Counted from the stretch's first letter, positions 23,693-32,259 are shown. The stretch is 32,473 bases of DNA from Youngiibacter multivorans (GCF_017873395.1 NZ_JAGGKC010000035.1:1-32473), one strand, 5' to 3'. Numbers and translations are program-made. Notes: generated from the sequence alone by a model not told the origin.

Positions 23693-25261
23693 ATGAAGGT
23701 TTCGGATTTTCTAAACAGGGTATCGGTTCTTGAGAAGACAGGGACAGCTCTTACAGGTGATACAAACATACAAGATATACGTGGCGATTTACTAGATACA
23801 GACGAAAGTCTGTTGAGCGTTCTTGATGAAAATGGAGTAAAGCAGGGTGAAGTAGACACAATAAATATACGATATTTGGTTTCAAAGTACAGTGAGCTTC
23901 CTGCCATAGAGCTTTTGGACCACTTCAGGGAAGGGCTAGTCATAATCGATGAAAACGGAAGAATATGCTATATTAATGACGCCTATAAGCAAATACTAGG
24001 AGTTTTGGCGAGGAAGGTCGTAGGTAAATTTATATTTGACATCGAGGGTTCTGCACTTCTATATGAGGTTCTAAAAAGCGGAAAGCCAATGATACAGGAA
24101 AAGCATCTCGTAAAATCAATCAACAAGTATGTGTCTCTCAGGATGTGCCCCTTATATAAGGGCAGCAAAATAATCGGAGCGTTCTCGATCTTCACTGACA
24201 TTACAGAAATCGACAACCTGAATAATGAGGTCAAAAGATATTCAGGTATCGTAGATGAATACCACAGGGAAAAGGAAGTAGAAAGCGAAGCTTTGAGAGC
24301 GCAGATAATCGGCAACAGCCCCAACTTCCTCCGTATCCTCGATCAGGCAGTCATAGTAGCAAAGACAGATGCAGCAGTCCTTGTAAGCGGAGCAAACGGA
24401 TCAGGCAAAGAAGTGATAACAAAGCTTATCCACATGAGCTCGGCAAGGCGCAGCAAGCCCTTCATTACTGTAAATTGCAGTGCTATTCCCGAGTCCCTTA
24501 TTGAGAGCGAGCTTTTCGGATATGAGGAAGGTGCGTTCACGGGCTCCAGGAAGGGCGGCCAAATGGGCAAGTTCGAGCTGGCAAACAAGGGAACCATATT
24601 CCTGGATGAGATAGGCGATATGCCGCTGCAGATGCAGGCGAAGCTACTTAGGGTCCTGGAGCGAGGAGAAATAGAGAAGATAGGTCGGCAGAAGAATGTC
24701 GAGGTGGATGTGAGAGTCATTGCTGCAACAAATCAGCCACTTCCAGAATTGATCAAGCAGAAAAAGTTCAGGGAGGACCTATATTACAGGCTGAACGTGG
24801 TGAATCTGACTGTACCATCGCTTAAAGATAGGGGGAATGATGTTATCCTCCTAGCGAACCATTTTGCAGATTACTTCTGTGAAAAGTATTCAAAGAAGCT
24901 ATCAATTTCCGATGAGGCATACCGTGCCCTTGCAAGATATTCATGGCCTGGCAATGTCAGGGAGCTTCAGAACAGCATAGAGCATGCTGTAATATTATGC
25001 TCCGGTCCAATCATAATGAGGGAGCATCTTCCTGGAAGGATAATGGAGGGCGAGATATCGGAGCCTGATGTATCTTTGTCAGCCCCAATAACACAGTGTG
25101 AAGATGTTGATTATGCGAGAAGCATAGCAAAGGCAGAGAAGCAGCTAATGCTTGAGGCTCTGAAAAGGTCATCAGGAAGTAGGACTAAAGCAATGGAACT
25201 ACTAGGTCTCAGCAGGAGAACATTTTATCGGAAACTAAAAGAAAATGGCCTAGTGCCATAA
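23693..25261 (+). CDS. Sigma-54-dependent activator with PAS domain
   Basis: 522 residues from ATG 23693, with GAGGAG 6 bases upstream; an earlier in-frame ATG at 23669 lacks a ribosome site. Residues ~1-68 resemble a CBS-like module (DTDESLLSVLDENGVKQGEV), which is unusual for this family and only suggested. A PAS domain follows at ~75-190 (EGLVIIDENGRICYINDAY). The AAA+ domain has a variant Walker A, GANGSGKE, at 233-240 and the sigma-54 contact GAFTGS at 280-285, plus GTIFLDEIG. A Fis-type HTH ends the protein (SRTKAMELLGLSRRTFYRKL). The next operon starts with a perfect -24/-12 promoter 190 bases downstream, so this is its likely activator. Confidence 0.95.
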   Translation: MKVSDFLNRVSVLEKTGTALTGDTNIQDIRGDLLDTDESLLSVLDENGVKQGEVDTINIRYLVSKYSELPAIELLDHFREGLVIIDENGRICYINDAYKQILGVLARKVVGKFIFDIEGSALLYEVLKSGKPMIQEKHLVKSINKYVSLRMCPLYKGSKIIGAFSIFTDITEIDNLNNEVKRYSGIVDEYHREKEVESEALRAQIIGNSPNFLRILDQAVIVAKTDAAVLVSGANGSGKEVITKLIHMSSARRSKPFITVNCSAIPESLIESELFGYEEGAFTGSRKGGQMGKFELANKGTIFLDEIGDMPLQMQAKLLRVLERGEIEKIGRQKNVEVDVRVIAATNQPLPELIKQKKFREDLYYRLNVVNLTVPSLKDRGNDVILLANHFADYFCEKYSKKLSISDEAYRALARYSWPGNVRELQNSIEHAVILCSGPIIMREHLPGRIMEGEISEPDVSLSAPITQCEDVDYARSIAKAEKQLMLEALKRSSGSRTKAMELLGLSRRTFYRKLKENGLVP

Positions 25262-25305
25262 AGTAAACAAAGCGTCAAATTGTATACATATATTTTCTGG
25301 GTTAG

Positions 25306-25319
25306 TGCCATATGTGGCA
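25306..25319. promoter_or_regulatory. Inverted repeat TGCCA-TATG-TGGCA (enhancer candidate)
   Basis: A perfect 5-4-5 inverted repeat about 130 bases upstream of the -24 element at 25451, a normal enhancer distance. It is a likely binding site of the sigma-54 activator encoded just before it; this is inference from position. Confidence 0.5.
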
Positions 25320-25327
25320 TTATTTGG

Positions 25328-25368
25328 CGGAAACATTGACTTACATTAATTATGAAAGTCAGTTTCCG
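25328..25368. promoter_or_regulatory. Long inverted repeat (CGGAAAC...GTTTCCG)
   Basis: CGGAAAC(AT)TGACTT at 25328-25342 is mirrored by AAGTCAGTTTCCG at 25356-25368, differing by a two-base bulge. It may be a second enhancer site or the terminator of the activator gene; the following TCATTTGTTTTA is only moderately T-rich. Confidence 0.5.
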
Positions 25369-25450
25369 TCATTTGTTTTATCCATTAAAATCAAGTAAAA
25401 TGAATACGTTTAACACCTCGCAGTCATTTATTTTTTGATGTACTCAAATT

Positions 25451-25466
25451 TGGCATGATGTTTGCT
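25451..25466 (+). promoter_or_regulatory. Sigma-54 (-24/-12) promoter for the AtuA / HMG-CoA reductase operon
   Basis: TGGCATGATGTTTGCT matches TGGCACG-N4-TTGCT with one deviation and correct spacing. It is 82 bases before the ATG at 25549 and downstream of a sigma-54 activator gene. Confidence 0.9.
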
Positions 25467-25548
25467 TATTAGATTCTGAAAGGTTGAAAGACCTGAGACT
25501 GCACTTTACGCGCGAAGAGCAGTGAATAAGGAAATTGGGAGTGATTTT

Positions 25549-26916
25549 ATGAAGACAGTATATATAGGTGGTGGACAGGGATTTTGGGGAGATACCAACG
25601 ATGGTGCAATAGCCATGGTAGAAAACGCGAAAATTGACTATCTTGCCTGCGACTACCTTGCTGAGCTTACGTTGTCAATAATGCAGAAGCAAAAGAATAA
25701 AAATCCTAACGCTGGCTTCGCCAAGGATTTCATAACCTTATACGAACAGATAGCTGAGACCTGCTACAAAAAGAAGATTAGAATAATAACCAATGCGGGC
25801 GGAATGAACATCACTGGAGCTGTAAAGGAAATCGAAAAGATTGCCAAAGCAAAGGGACTAAAGGGCCTGAAGATAGGTTATGTACTTGGAGACGACATTA
25901 AGGACAAGCTTCCTGGACTTCTCGAAAGCGGAGTAAAGTTCGTTAATATGGACAATGAAGGCGAATTCACTGAAATTCTTGATAGGATTTATAACGTCAA
26001 CGCATACCACGGATATGAACCTATACTAAAGTGTCTGGAAAAAGGTGCAGATATCGTGATAACTGGAAGGGCTACCGATTCAAGCCTTTTTCTAGCACCG
26101 CTTATCCACGAATTCGGCTGGGATCCTAGTGACCATGATAATATGGCAAAAGGAATAATCACTGGACACCTCCTCGAATGCGGTGGACAGGTTTCTGGTG
26201 GAAACTGTGACTACAATTGGAGAGATATTCCTGACCTTGCAGACCTTGGATTCCCGATAGCTGAGGTCACTCAAGACAGTCTCATCATTACAAAAACTCC
26301 GGGAACGGGCGGACTTGTAACAGAACAGTCAGTGAAAGAACAGCTGCTTTATGAGATTCATGACCCTGCAAACTATATAACTCCTGATGTCATAGTTGAC
26401 GTGAGCCATGCAACTGTTGAGAGTATAGGAGAGAACAGAGTAAAGGTTTCAAATATAAAAGGAAAACCTGCGCCTGACTCTCTCAAGCTCTGCGTGGGGT
26501 ATTCAGCTGGATTCAAGGTTGAATCTTTATACTGCTTCGCATGGCCTGATGCCTATGACAAGGCAAAGCTTGCTTCAGAAATAGTCATGGAAAAGATGAG
26601 AAAGAAGGACATGAAGACCGAGGAGGTCAGGATCGATTACGTAGGCCTCAATTCACTTCACCTGTCGCTTGCAGACATGTCAGAAGAAAGGCTCAAGGAC
26701 CTCAATGAGGTAATCCTTAGGATAGCGATAAGGACAAAAGACAAGTCAGAGGCTGAGAAGATAATACCTGAGATTGCACCGCTTCAGCTGAACGGACCTC
26801 CAGGTGGAGCCCTGTTCGGAGGAAGATCCAAAGTGAGTGAGGTTATCGCCCTATGGCCGACAGTAGTGCCAAAGTCCAGCGTAGTGCTTACTTCAAACAA
26901 TCTGGAGGTGCTTTAG
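25549..26916 (+). CDS. AtuA family protein, large (DUF1446) subunit
   Basis: 455 residues from ATG 25549 (TTGGGAG upstream; a GTG at 25522 has no site). The DUF1446/AtuA layout is clear: GGGQGFWGDTNDGA at the N-terminus, YLACDYLAELTLSIM, ITNAGGMNITG, ITGRATDSSLFLAPLIHEFG, HLLECGGQVSGGNCDYNW, and a C-terminal NGPPGGALFGG. AtuA is required for bacterial growth on citronellol and geraniol; its reaction is not firmly established. Here it heads an operon with HMG-CoA reductase, so its substrate may carry the 3-hydroxy-3-alkylglutaryl-CoA group shared by the terpene route and HMG-CoA. The C-terminal ~100-residue domain that many homologues carry is encoded as a separate protein one base after the stop. 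Confidence 0.85.
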   Translation: MKTVYIGGGQGFWGDTNDGAIAMVENAKIDYLACDYLAELTLSIMQKQKNKNPNAGFAKDFITLYEQIAETCYKKKIRIITNAGGMNITGAVKEIEKIAKAKGLKGLKIGYVLGDDIKDKLPGLLESGVKFVNMDNEGEFTEILDRIYNVNAYHGYEPILKCLEKGADIVITGRATDSSLFLAPLIHEFGWDPSDHDNMAKGIITGHLLECGGQVSGGNCDYNWRDIPDLADLGFPIAEVTQDSLIITKTPGTGGLVTEQSVKEQLLYEIHDPANYITPDVIVDVSHATVESIGENRVKVSNIKGKPAPDSLKLCVGYSAGFKVESLYCFAWPDAYDKAKLASEIVMEKMRKKDMKTEEVRIDYVGLNSLHLSLADMSEERLKDLNEVILRIAIRTKDKSEAEKIIPEIAPLQLNGPPGGALFGGRSKVSEVIALWPTVVPKSSVVLTSNNLEVL

Positions 26917-26917
26917 G

Positions 26918-27241
26918 ATGAAGAAGACATACTATCTCAAAGACCTGGCACATGGCAGATCGGGTGATAAGGGAGACAGAAGCAATATCTGTATGTTTGC
27001 AAGGAAGCCTGAAGACTTTGAATTCCTAAAGCAAGAGCTTACTGCAGCAAGGGTCAAGGAATACTTCGGGGACTTGGTGAAGGGTGACGTGGTAAGGTAT
27101 GAGGTCGATTCTCTCAAGGGATTTAACTTTGTAATGGACAAAGCATTAGGCGGCGGAGCTACGATGTCAATCAGGATGGATAACCTCGGAAAGACGATGT
27201 ATACGGCACTTCTGAGGATGAAGCTTGAACGTGAAGAATAA
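26918..27241 (+). CDS. AtuA-like small subunit (C-terminal ferredoxin-fold domain)
   Basis: 107 residues, starting one base after the AtuA stop; GGAGGTG lies inside the end of the AtuA gene. It has the LAHGRSGDKGDRSNI signature and a late DKALGGGATMSIRMDNLGKT block, matching the C-terminal domain that is fused to DUF1446 in many species. The two proteins probably form one enzyme. Splitting does not look like a lesion: both have ribosome sites and full domains. The stop at 27239-27241 overlaps the next ribosome site. Confidence 0.85.
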   Translation: MKKTYYLKDLAHGRSGDKGDRSNICMFARKPEDFEFLKQELTAARVKEYFGDLVKGDVVRYEVDSLKGFNFVMDKALGGGATMSIRMDNLGKTMYTALLRMKLEREE

Positions 27242-27251
27242 GGAGGAGAAA

Positions 27252-28520
27252 ATGAAGAACAGCGAATACAAAGGATTTTATAAGCTTTCTATTGAGGACA
27301 GGCTGAAGGAGGTTGTTGAATTTGCAGGCTTAACAAAGGATGAGTCTGAAGCTCTAAGTGACCCGAATGTACTCACCTCGGATATGGCTGACCATATGGT
27401 TGAGAATGTTATCGGAAGGTACTCTCTTCCAATGGGTGTAGCAGTCAACTTTCTGATAAATGGAAAGGATTATCTGATACCAATGGTTACAGAAGAGCCA
27501 TCTGTCGTAGCAGCTGCAAGCAACGGAGCCAAGATAGCAAGAGAAAATGGAGGTGTATTTGCGAGCAACAGCGGAACTGTAATGATTTCACAGATTCAGG
27601 TATTGGACATTGAGGACGCCAATTATGCAAGAATAAAAGTTCTGGAAAACCGAAAGGCAATATCTGAAAAATGTAATGAAATGGATCCTGTTCTGATCAA
27701 GCTTGGCGGGGGAGTAGTAGATGTTGAGGCGAAAGTTGTTGAATCAACGATTATAGGCGACATGCTGGTAGTGCACCTTAAGGTAAACACCCTTGATGCA
27801 ATGGGAGCGAATGCGGTAAATACAATGGCAGAAGGTATCTCACCATTCATAGAGGAAATCACTGGTGGTCGTGTTAACCTAAGAATTTTATCTAATCTTG
27901 CTATATTCAGGCTTGCAAGGGCAAGAGCAAAGTTCAGCAAAGAAAGTCTTGGGGGAGAACATGTGGTTGATGCAATAATTGATGCCTATGCGTTCGCTGA
28001 AGCTGATCCTTTCAGGGCGGCTACACACAATAAGGGAATAATGAACGGAATTTCAGCAGCTGTCCTTGCTACTGGAAACGACACAAGAGCAGTTGAATCA
28101 GGAGCACACGCTTATGCATCCATAAGCGGTTCCTATAAGCCGTTATCTACATGGGAGAAGGATAAAAACGGAGATCTAGTCGGAACCCTAGAACTTCCAA
28201 TGGCTGTCGGTCTGGTTGGTGGAGCTACCAAAGTCCATCCTCAGGCTAAAGCTGCAGTAAGGATACTCAATGTCAAGTCTGCAGGGGAACTAGGCCAAGT
28301 GTTCGCAGCACTCGGACTCATTCAGAATTTTGCGGCAGTAAGGGTTCTTGCTACTGAGGGAGTTCAAAGAGGTCATATGGGTCTGCATGCGAGGAATATT
28401 GCAGCAGTAGCCGGAGCGACAGGAGATGCTCTTGAAGCAATAGTCAAGAGAATGGTTTCAGAGAAGAAAGTACGGGTTGAGTATGCTCAGGAACTGTTAA
28501 AGGAATATGAAAATAAATAA
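27252..28520 (+). CDS. mvaA: Class II hydroxymethylglutaryl-CoA reductase, degradative type
   Basis: 422 residues from ATG 27252 (AAGGAGGAG; the open frame to 27225 overlaps the previous gene). The size and all four active-site residues fit class II HMG-CoA reductase as in Pseudomonas mevalonii: Glu51 (ENVIGRYSLP), Lys261 (HNKGIMNG), Asp277 (GNDTRAV) and His379 (GHMGLHARN). The cofactor stretch DAMGANAVNTMAEG and TLELPMAVGLVGGATKVHP are also present. The enzyme interconverts mevalonate + CoA and HMG-CoA. No HMG-CoA synthase or mevalonate kinase is in the window, and Clostridia normally make isoprenoids by the MEP route. Together with the transporter next to it and sigma-54 control this points to mevalonate breakdown. 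Confidence 0.93.
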   Translation: MKNSEYKGFYKLSIEDRLKEVVEFAGLTKDESEALSDPNVLTSDMADHMVENVIGRYSLPMGVAVNFLINGKDYLIPMVTEEPSVVAAASNGAKIARENGGVFASNSGTVMISQIQVLDIEDANYARIKVLENRKAISEKCNEMDPVLIKLGGGVVDVEAKVVESTIIGDMLVVHLKVNTLDAMGANAVNTMAEGISPFIEEITGGRVNLRILSNLAIFRLARARAKFSKESLGGEHVVDAIIDAYAFAEADPFRAATHNKGIMNGISAAVLATGNDTRAVESGAHAYASISGSYKPLSTWEKDKNGDLVGTLELPMAVGLVGGATKVHPQAKAAVRILNVKSAGELGQVFAALGLIQNFAAVRVLATEGVQRGHMGLHARNIAAVAGATGDALEAIVKRMVSEKKVRVEYAQELLKEYENK

Positions 28521-28545
28521 CTTAATTTATCAGGGGGGAATCAGA

Positions 28546-29010
28546 ATGGAAAATAAGAAGGTCCAACTAACTGAAGTCTGGGGCGACACCGTTGACCTGA
28601 AAGAACTATTAATATCATCCATCCTTGGTATAGTACTTACTGTTGGCACGTATCTCATAGGTAGGAGTATTTTCCTAAAGATAGAGGGACTTGACATCGG
28701 CCTTGCCAAAGGATACTCGCTTCTCGTCGGTATAGGGGGGTGTGTAGCTTCTGGTATAATTTCCGCAAAACTATTCAAGCCAAAAAGGATTGTTGAGGAA
28801 AAATTTGAGAATGAGAATATAGAAGAAATCTTAATGGCAGCAGGGATGACAGTTGAAGATGAGATCAATGCACTGAGAAATGTTGATCCCGCAATCATAG
28901 CAGAAATGGAAGAGTTCGAGCTATACAGCCTGCTCGAGCTTGTGCCTGAGGACTCACCAAACTACAAACCTGAATACAAGGAAAAGGCAAAGGCAAAGGG
29001 GGGAAAATAA
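28546..29010 (+). CDS. Small two-helix membrane protein paired with the TctA permease
   Basis: 154 residues from ATG 28546, with CAGGGGGGAA upstream. Two hydrophobic segments, about 19-40 (LLISSILGIVLTVGTYLIG) and 53-70 (YSLLVGIGGCVASGIISA), are followed by a long soluble acidic tail (EEKFENENIEEILMAAGM, ELYSLLELVPED). The place directly before TctA is where TctB (four-helix small subunit) normally sits, but the sequence does not look like TctB. I do not recognise a named family; it may be a substitute small subunit. Its stop abuts the TctA start codon. Confidence 0.65.
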   Translation: MENKKVQLTEVWGDTVDLKELLISSILGIVLTVGTYLIGRSIFLKIEGLDIGLAKGYSLLVGIGGCVASGIISAKLFKPKRIVEEKFENENIEEILMAAGMTVEDEINALRNVDPAIIAEMEEFELYSLLELVPEDSPNYKPEYKEKAKAKGGK

Positions 29011-30381
29011 ATGTTATTATTACAGGCTTTCATCGCAGCTACCCTTGGAGGAGTGCTGTATACAATAATCGGAATTATACCTGGAACAGATGAGACGGCT
29101 ACAATGGCTCCTGTTACTCTCATTCTCGTACTCATGGGTCTGCCTGGTGAGGTGCTCTTCGCTTGGTTCGTCGGTATAATCGTTGCCATGCAGATAAGCC
29201 ATACCATACCTACAGCAATGGCTGCACTTCCTGGAAGCACTATGGCTGTACCTATGGTACTAAACAGCTCAATAGCAAAGAGATTGGGTATACCTCATGT
29301 TGCAATGAGAAAGATGGCAGCAGGCTCGCTCATTGGATCGATCACAGGACTTGTAGTGGCAATCGGATTCGCACTTTTAATGGCACCACTAGGTAACATG
29401 GTAAAGCCATACATCGGACTCATATTTACAATCGGAGCTATGGTTATCGGCTATATGTCAAAAGCCAAGTGGGGTGCAGTAATCGCGCTATTCCCTTTCG
29501 CTTTCCTCATACAGGGATTCCAGAGGATAGCAGTTGAAGGTGTCGGTAAGACTCTCTTCATCTCCATATTCATGGGAATCACAATAGGACCTATGATTGC
29601 TGAGGTATTCAATATCTTCATACCAAGCCAAAGAGATAAACAGAGAAGAAACAAACCTTCAACTATTTGGCTTGCACCAGATTCAAGCAAGAAGACAGGG
29701 ATATTCCCTAATCCTTTCAAGATATTCACTAAAAAGCAAAATAAGACTATACTGCTCATGTCTTCTATAGGAGCCTGCACATTTACATTCTCACCAGTAG
29801 GTATGACAGTAATGCTTGGTGAGATTATAAATGGAAAATGCAAGGAACTATATGAAAGAGTGACAACGACACTTGGCGTTCAGGATTCCATAAGCAATAG
29901 CACATATCTTGGAGAGTTCATAATACCTTTGATCGCTTTTGCAGGACTTCCATTGAGCCCAATGGCTGCAGGACCGGGAGCGCCGCTCTTCAACGCACCT
30001 CCTAGGTTTACTGTTGAACCGCTGAATAATCTGGCACAGCTGCTCTCGATACCAGACTACTTCATATTCGGTTTTATCGGAATAGTAGGCGGAGCACTTT
30101 TCGCATTCCCTATAGCTATAAAGAAGGCAAGGTCATGGACAGAGCTCATGTTCAGAGCAGTTAGCCATGAAGCCCTCATAGGAGCATTCATAGGACTCAT
30201 ATGCATGCTTGCATTCTATGAAGCCGGCATTCTTGGAATATTCGTAGCAGTCAGCATAGGCATATTCGGCGGATTACTTCACAACCTATTTGGAATACAC
30301 ACCGGTGTCCAGTTTATGGCATACTATGCATCAGGATATATCGTCACTCAGGCATTGGCTCTTGCAAAGATACTGATTTGA
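29011..30381 (+). CDS. tctA: TctA-family tripartite tricarboxylate permease large subunit
   Basis: 456 residues, starting right after the previous stop (GGGGGGAAAA as ribosome site). About 10-12 membrane segments are visible. The N-terminus GVLYTIIGIIPGTDETATMA and the mid-protein 'GVQDSISNSTYLGEFIIPLIAFAGLPLSPMAAG' fit the TctA permease fold with its repeated G-x-x-P-G substrate loops. Typical TctA works with TctB and a periplasmic/lipoprotein TctC; no TctC is in the window. In this operon the cargo is probably the substrate of HMG-CoA reductase, mevalonate or a similar hydroxy acid. A hairpin terminator follows. Confidence 0.85.
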   Translation: MLLLQAFIAATLGGVLYTIIGIIPGTDETATMAPVTLILVLMGLPGEVLFAWFVGIIVAMQISHTIPTAMAALPGSTMAVPMVLNSSIAKRLGIPHVAMRKMAAGSLIGSITGLVVAIGFALLMAPLGNMVKPYIGLIFTIGAMVIGYMSKAKWGAVIALFPFAFLIQGFQRIAVEGVGKTLFISIFMGITIGPMIAEVFNIFIPSQRDKQRRNKPSTIWLAPDSSKKTGIFPNPFKIFTKKQNKTILLMSSIGACTFTFSPVGMTVMLGEIINGKCKELYERVTTTLGVQDSISNSTYLGEFIIPLIAFAGLPLSPMAAGPGAPLFNAPPRFTVEPLNNLAQLLSIPDYFIFGFIGIVGGALFAFPIAIKKARSWTELMFRAVSHEALIGAFIGLICMLAFYEAGILGIFVAVSIGIFGGLLHNLFGIHTGVQFMAYYASGYIVTQALALAKILI

Positions 30382-30406
30382 TAGAATGATTGAATAGATT
30401 GAGCAG

Positions 30407-30431
30407 ATCCCCGCACTTTGTTTGCGGGGAT
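30407..30431 (+). terminator. Terminator after the TctA gene
   Basis: ATCCCCGC (30407-30414) pairs with GCGGGGAT (30424-30431), eight GC-rich pairs with a 9-base loop, followed by TCCTGTTG. The stem is strong, but the T run is poor, so readthrough to the thiolase is possible. Confidence 0.65.
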
Positions 30432-31101
30432 TCCTGTTGATGAGTTAGTTCAACATTATTATAGATGCATATAACAATTAGATTGAGGTATCCGGAAATG
30501 AGGTGTGAAAAATATAATTAAGCAAATCCTAAAGACATAATGGCATTGAATGATCTACAACATTCAGTTCCGCAACAAAGGAAGTCAGAGAAGAATTTTA
30601 TTATATGGAGCGTGGATATTACTGACCGATACGCTAAAATAGAGTTTTCTGTCTACACTGTTTTACATTTTTAAAGGGTAAATTAACTTCCTTTTAGTAA
30701 GCTGTGAGATTTAATGTAAAAACCATAGTAGTTGTTTGTCTGTTAAGTCATGAAGAGTTTTATAGTTGTACTTCAACTTAAGTAACCATTTTCCGGTAAG
30801 TCCAAGGATTTAGACCTGGAATTGGGTAAACACATACTTTACCTAATTCATAGTATCTGGTATAACTGCAAATCTTCAAGACTAGCCACTTCTCGTAAAA
30901 ATACAAATCCCTTCGTAACTTTATTTCTCTGAAAAAGGCGAAATTGCCAGGATGTAGGATTTGAAACATACTAATAGTCCAAACTGTATACGCAGCAGAA
31001 GATAATTCAGAAGTGTAATCAGGTGACATTATGTGGCTGTTCTTAGTTATTGTAATAGCTGGCTGGAGTAATAAGCATATCATAAAACCAGGAGGATAAT
31101 A
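30432..31101. other. 670-base gene-poor gap before the thiolase
   Basis: No convincing gene on either strand. Short frames exist (for example 44 codons from 30540 and 22 codons from 31030 encoding one hydrophobic helix), but none has a clear ribosome site or family match. A minus-strand frame of 101 codons (31083-30778) lacks a ribosome site. The stretch may hold decayed genes. AAACCAGGAGG before 31102 is the thiolase ribosome site; I see no -24/-12 promoter here. Confidence 0.5.
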
Positions 31102-32259
31102 ATGAAAGAAATTGTTATAGTAAGTGCTTCAAGGACACCGATAGGGTGCTTCATGGGAGCTTTTTCTGATGTCCAGGCAAAGACACTTGGAGCAGTGAGC
31201 TTAAGGGAAACGATCAGACGGGCGGGAATTGACCCTAATATTATTGATGAGGTCATAATCGGAAATATCAGCGGAACTGACCCGAAGGGAAACCCTGCAA
31301 GGGAAGCAGCACTTGATGCCGGTATTCCAATAGAGGTGCCGGCCTTCACTGTAAACAAGAACTGCGCATCAAGCATTAAGAGCGTATCTCTGGCAGCCAC
31401 TATGATAAAGGCCGGGGAGGCTGACATAATGCTTGCGGGCGGCATGGAGAACATGACTAGGATCCCCTATGTGATAAGGAACGCTCGCAATGGCTTAAGG
31501 ATGGGCAAAGATACGATAGACGACCTATTGTCTGACCTCCTTGAGGGAATGGGGATGACAGCGGAGAGGCTTGCGGGAAAGTACAATATCAGCCGTGAGG
31601 AACAGGATAGGTTTGCTTACTCCAGCCAGATGAAGGCTGCGAAAGCAATGGAGCTTGGTGCCTTCGATGATGAGATTACCCCTATAGAGGTTATGACAAG
31701 GAAGGGAACTGTCACAGTATCAAAGGATGAGGGAGTGAAGCCAGGCACTACATATGAAGGACTTGCAAAGCTAAAGCCTGCCTTCAAGAAAGACGGTACG
31801 GTGACTCCCGGAAATTCCTCAACAATCAATGATGCAGGCGCTTCAGTGCTTCTGATGAGCAGGGAAAAAGCCAGGGAGCTTCAACTTAAACCTATGGCTA
31901 AAGTTGTAGGCTGGGCATCTGCAGGGTGTGACCCAGAAATTATGGGTATAGGACCGGTGCCTGCTACAAGGAAGCTTCTTGAGAAGACAGGAATGAAGCT
32001 ATCTGACTTCGGGCTTGTGGAGCTTAACGAGGCGTTCGCTGCTCAGAGCCTTGCAGTGCTCCGGGAGCTTGATTTCGACATTGACAGTGTGAACGTAAAT
32101 GGCGGGGGAATAGCCCTTGGTCATCCTACAGGAGCCACAGGGTCTATACTTATCACAAAGCTGATACATGCCATGAAGAAACGCAATGTGGAAGCAGGCC
32201 TTGTCACCCTTTGCATTGGTGGAGGCCAAGGAATGTCCATTGCCATTGAAAACATCTAA
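31102..32259 (+). CDS. Acetyl-CoA C-acetyltransferase (thiolase II type)
   Basis: 385 residues; AGGAGGATAATA before the ATG. The catalytic set is complete: Cys88 (NKNCASSIKS) as acyl-carrying nucleophile, His341 (GHPTGATG) and Cys371 (TLCIGGG) as base/acid, and GGMENMT in between. The family joins two acetyl-CoA or splits acetoacetyl-CoA with CoA. It lies on the same strand as, and 720 bases after, the HMG-CoA reductase/TctA operon; whether it shares the operon's promoter is not shown. It would cleave acetoacetyl-CoA if the AtuA pair released that product from HMG-CoA. The family also works in butyrate-type fermentation, so it may serve other routes. Confidence 0.95.
   Translation: MKEIVIVSASRTPIGCFMGAFSDVQAKTLGAVSLRETIRRAGIDPNIIDEVIIGNISGTDPKGNPAREAALDAGIPIEVPAFTVNKNCASSIKSVSLAATMIKAGEADIMLAGGMENMTRIPYVIRNARNGLRMGKDTIDDLLSDLLEGMGMTAERLAGKYNISREEQDRFAYSSQMKAAKAMELGAFDDEITPIEVMTRKGTVTVSKDEGVKPGTTYEGLAKLKPAFKKDGTVTPGNSSTINDAGASVLLMSREKARELQLKPMAKVVGWASAGCDPEIMGIGPVPATRKLLEKTGMKLSDFGLVELNEAFAAQSLAVLRELDFDIDSVNVNGGGIALGHPTGATGSILITKLIHAMKKRNVEAGLVTLCIGGGQGMSIAIENI

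Noticed and set aside
28546..29010. Calling the 154-residue protein TctB
   Set aside because: Only two helices and a long acidic tail; TctB has about four helices and is mostly membrane-embedded.
30778..31083. 101-codon open frame on the minus strand before the thiolase
   Set aside because: No ribosome site before its ATG, the upstream bases are the thiolase ribosome site on the other strand, and no family is recognised. Probably chance, or a decayed piece.
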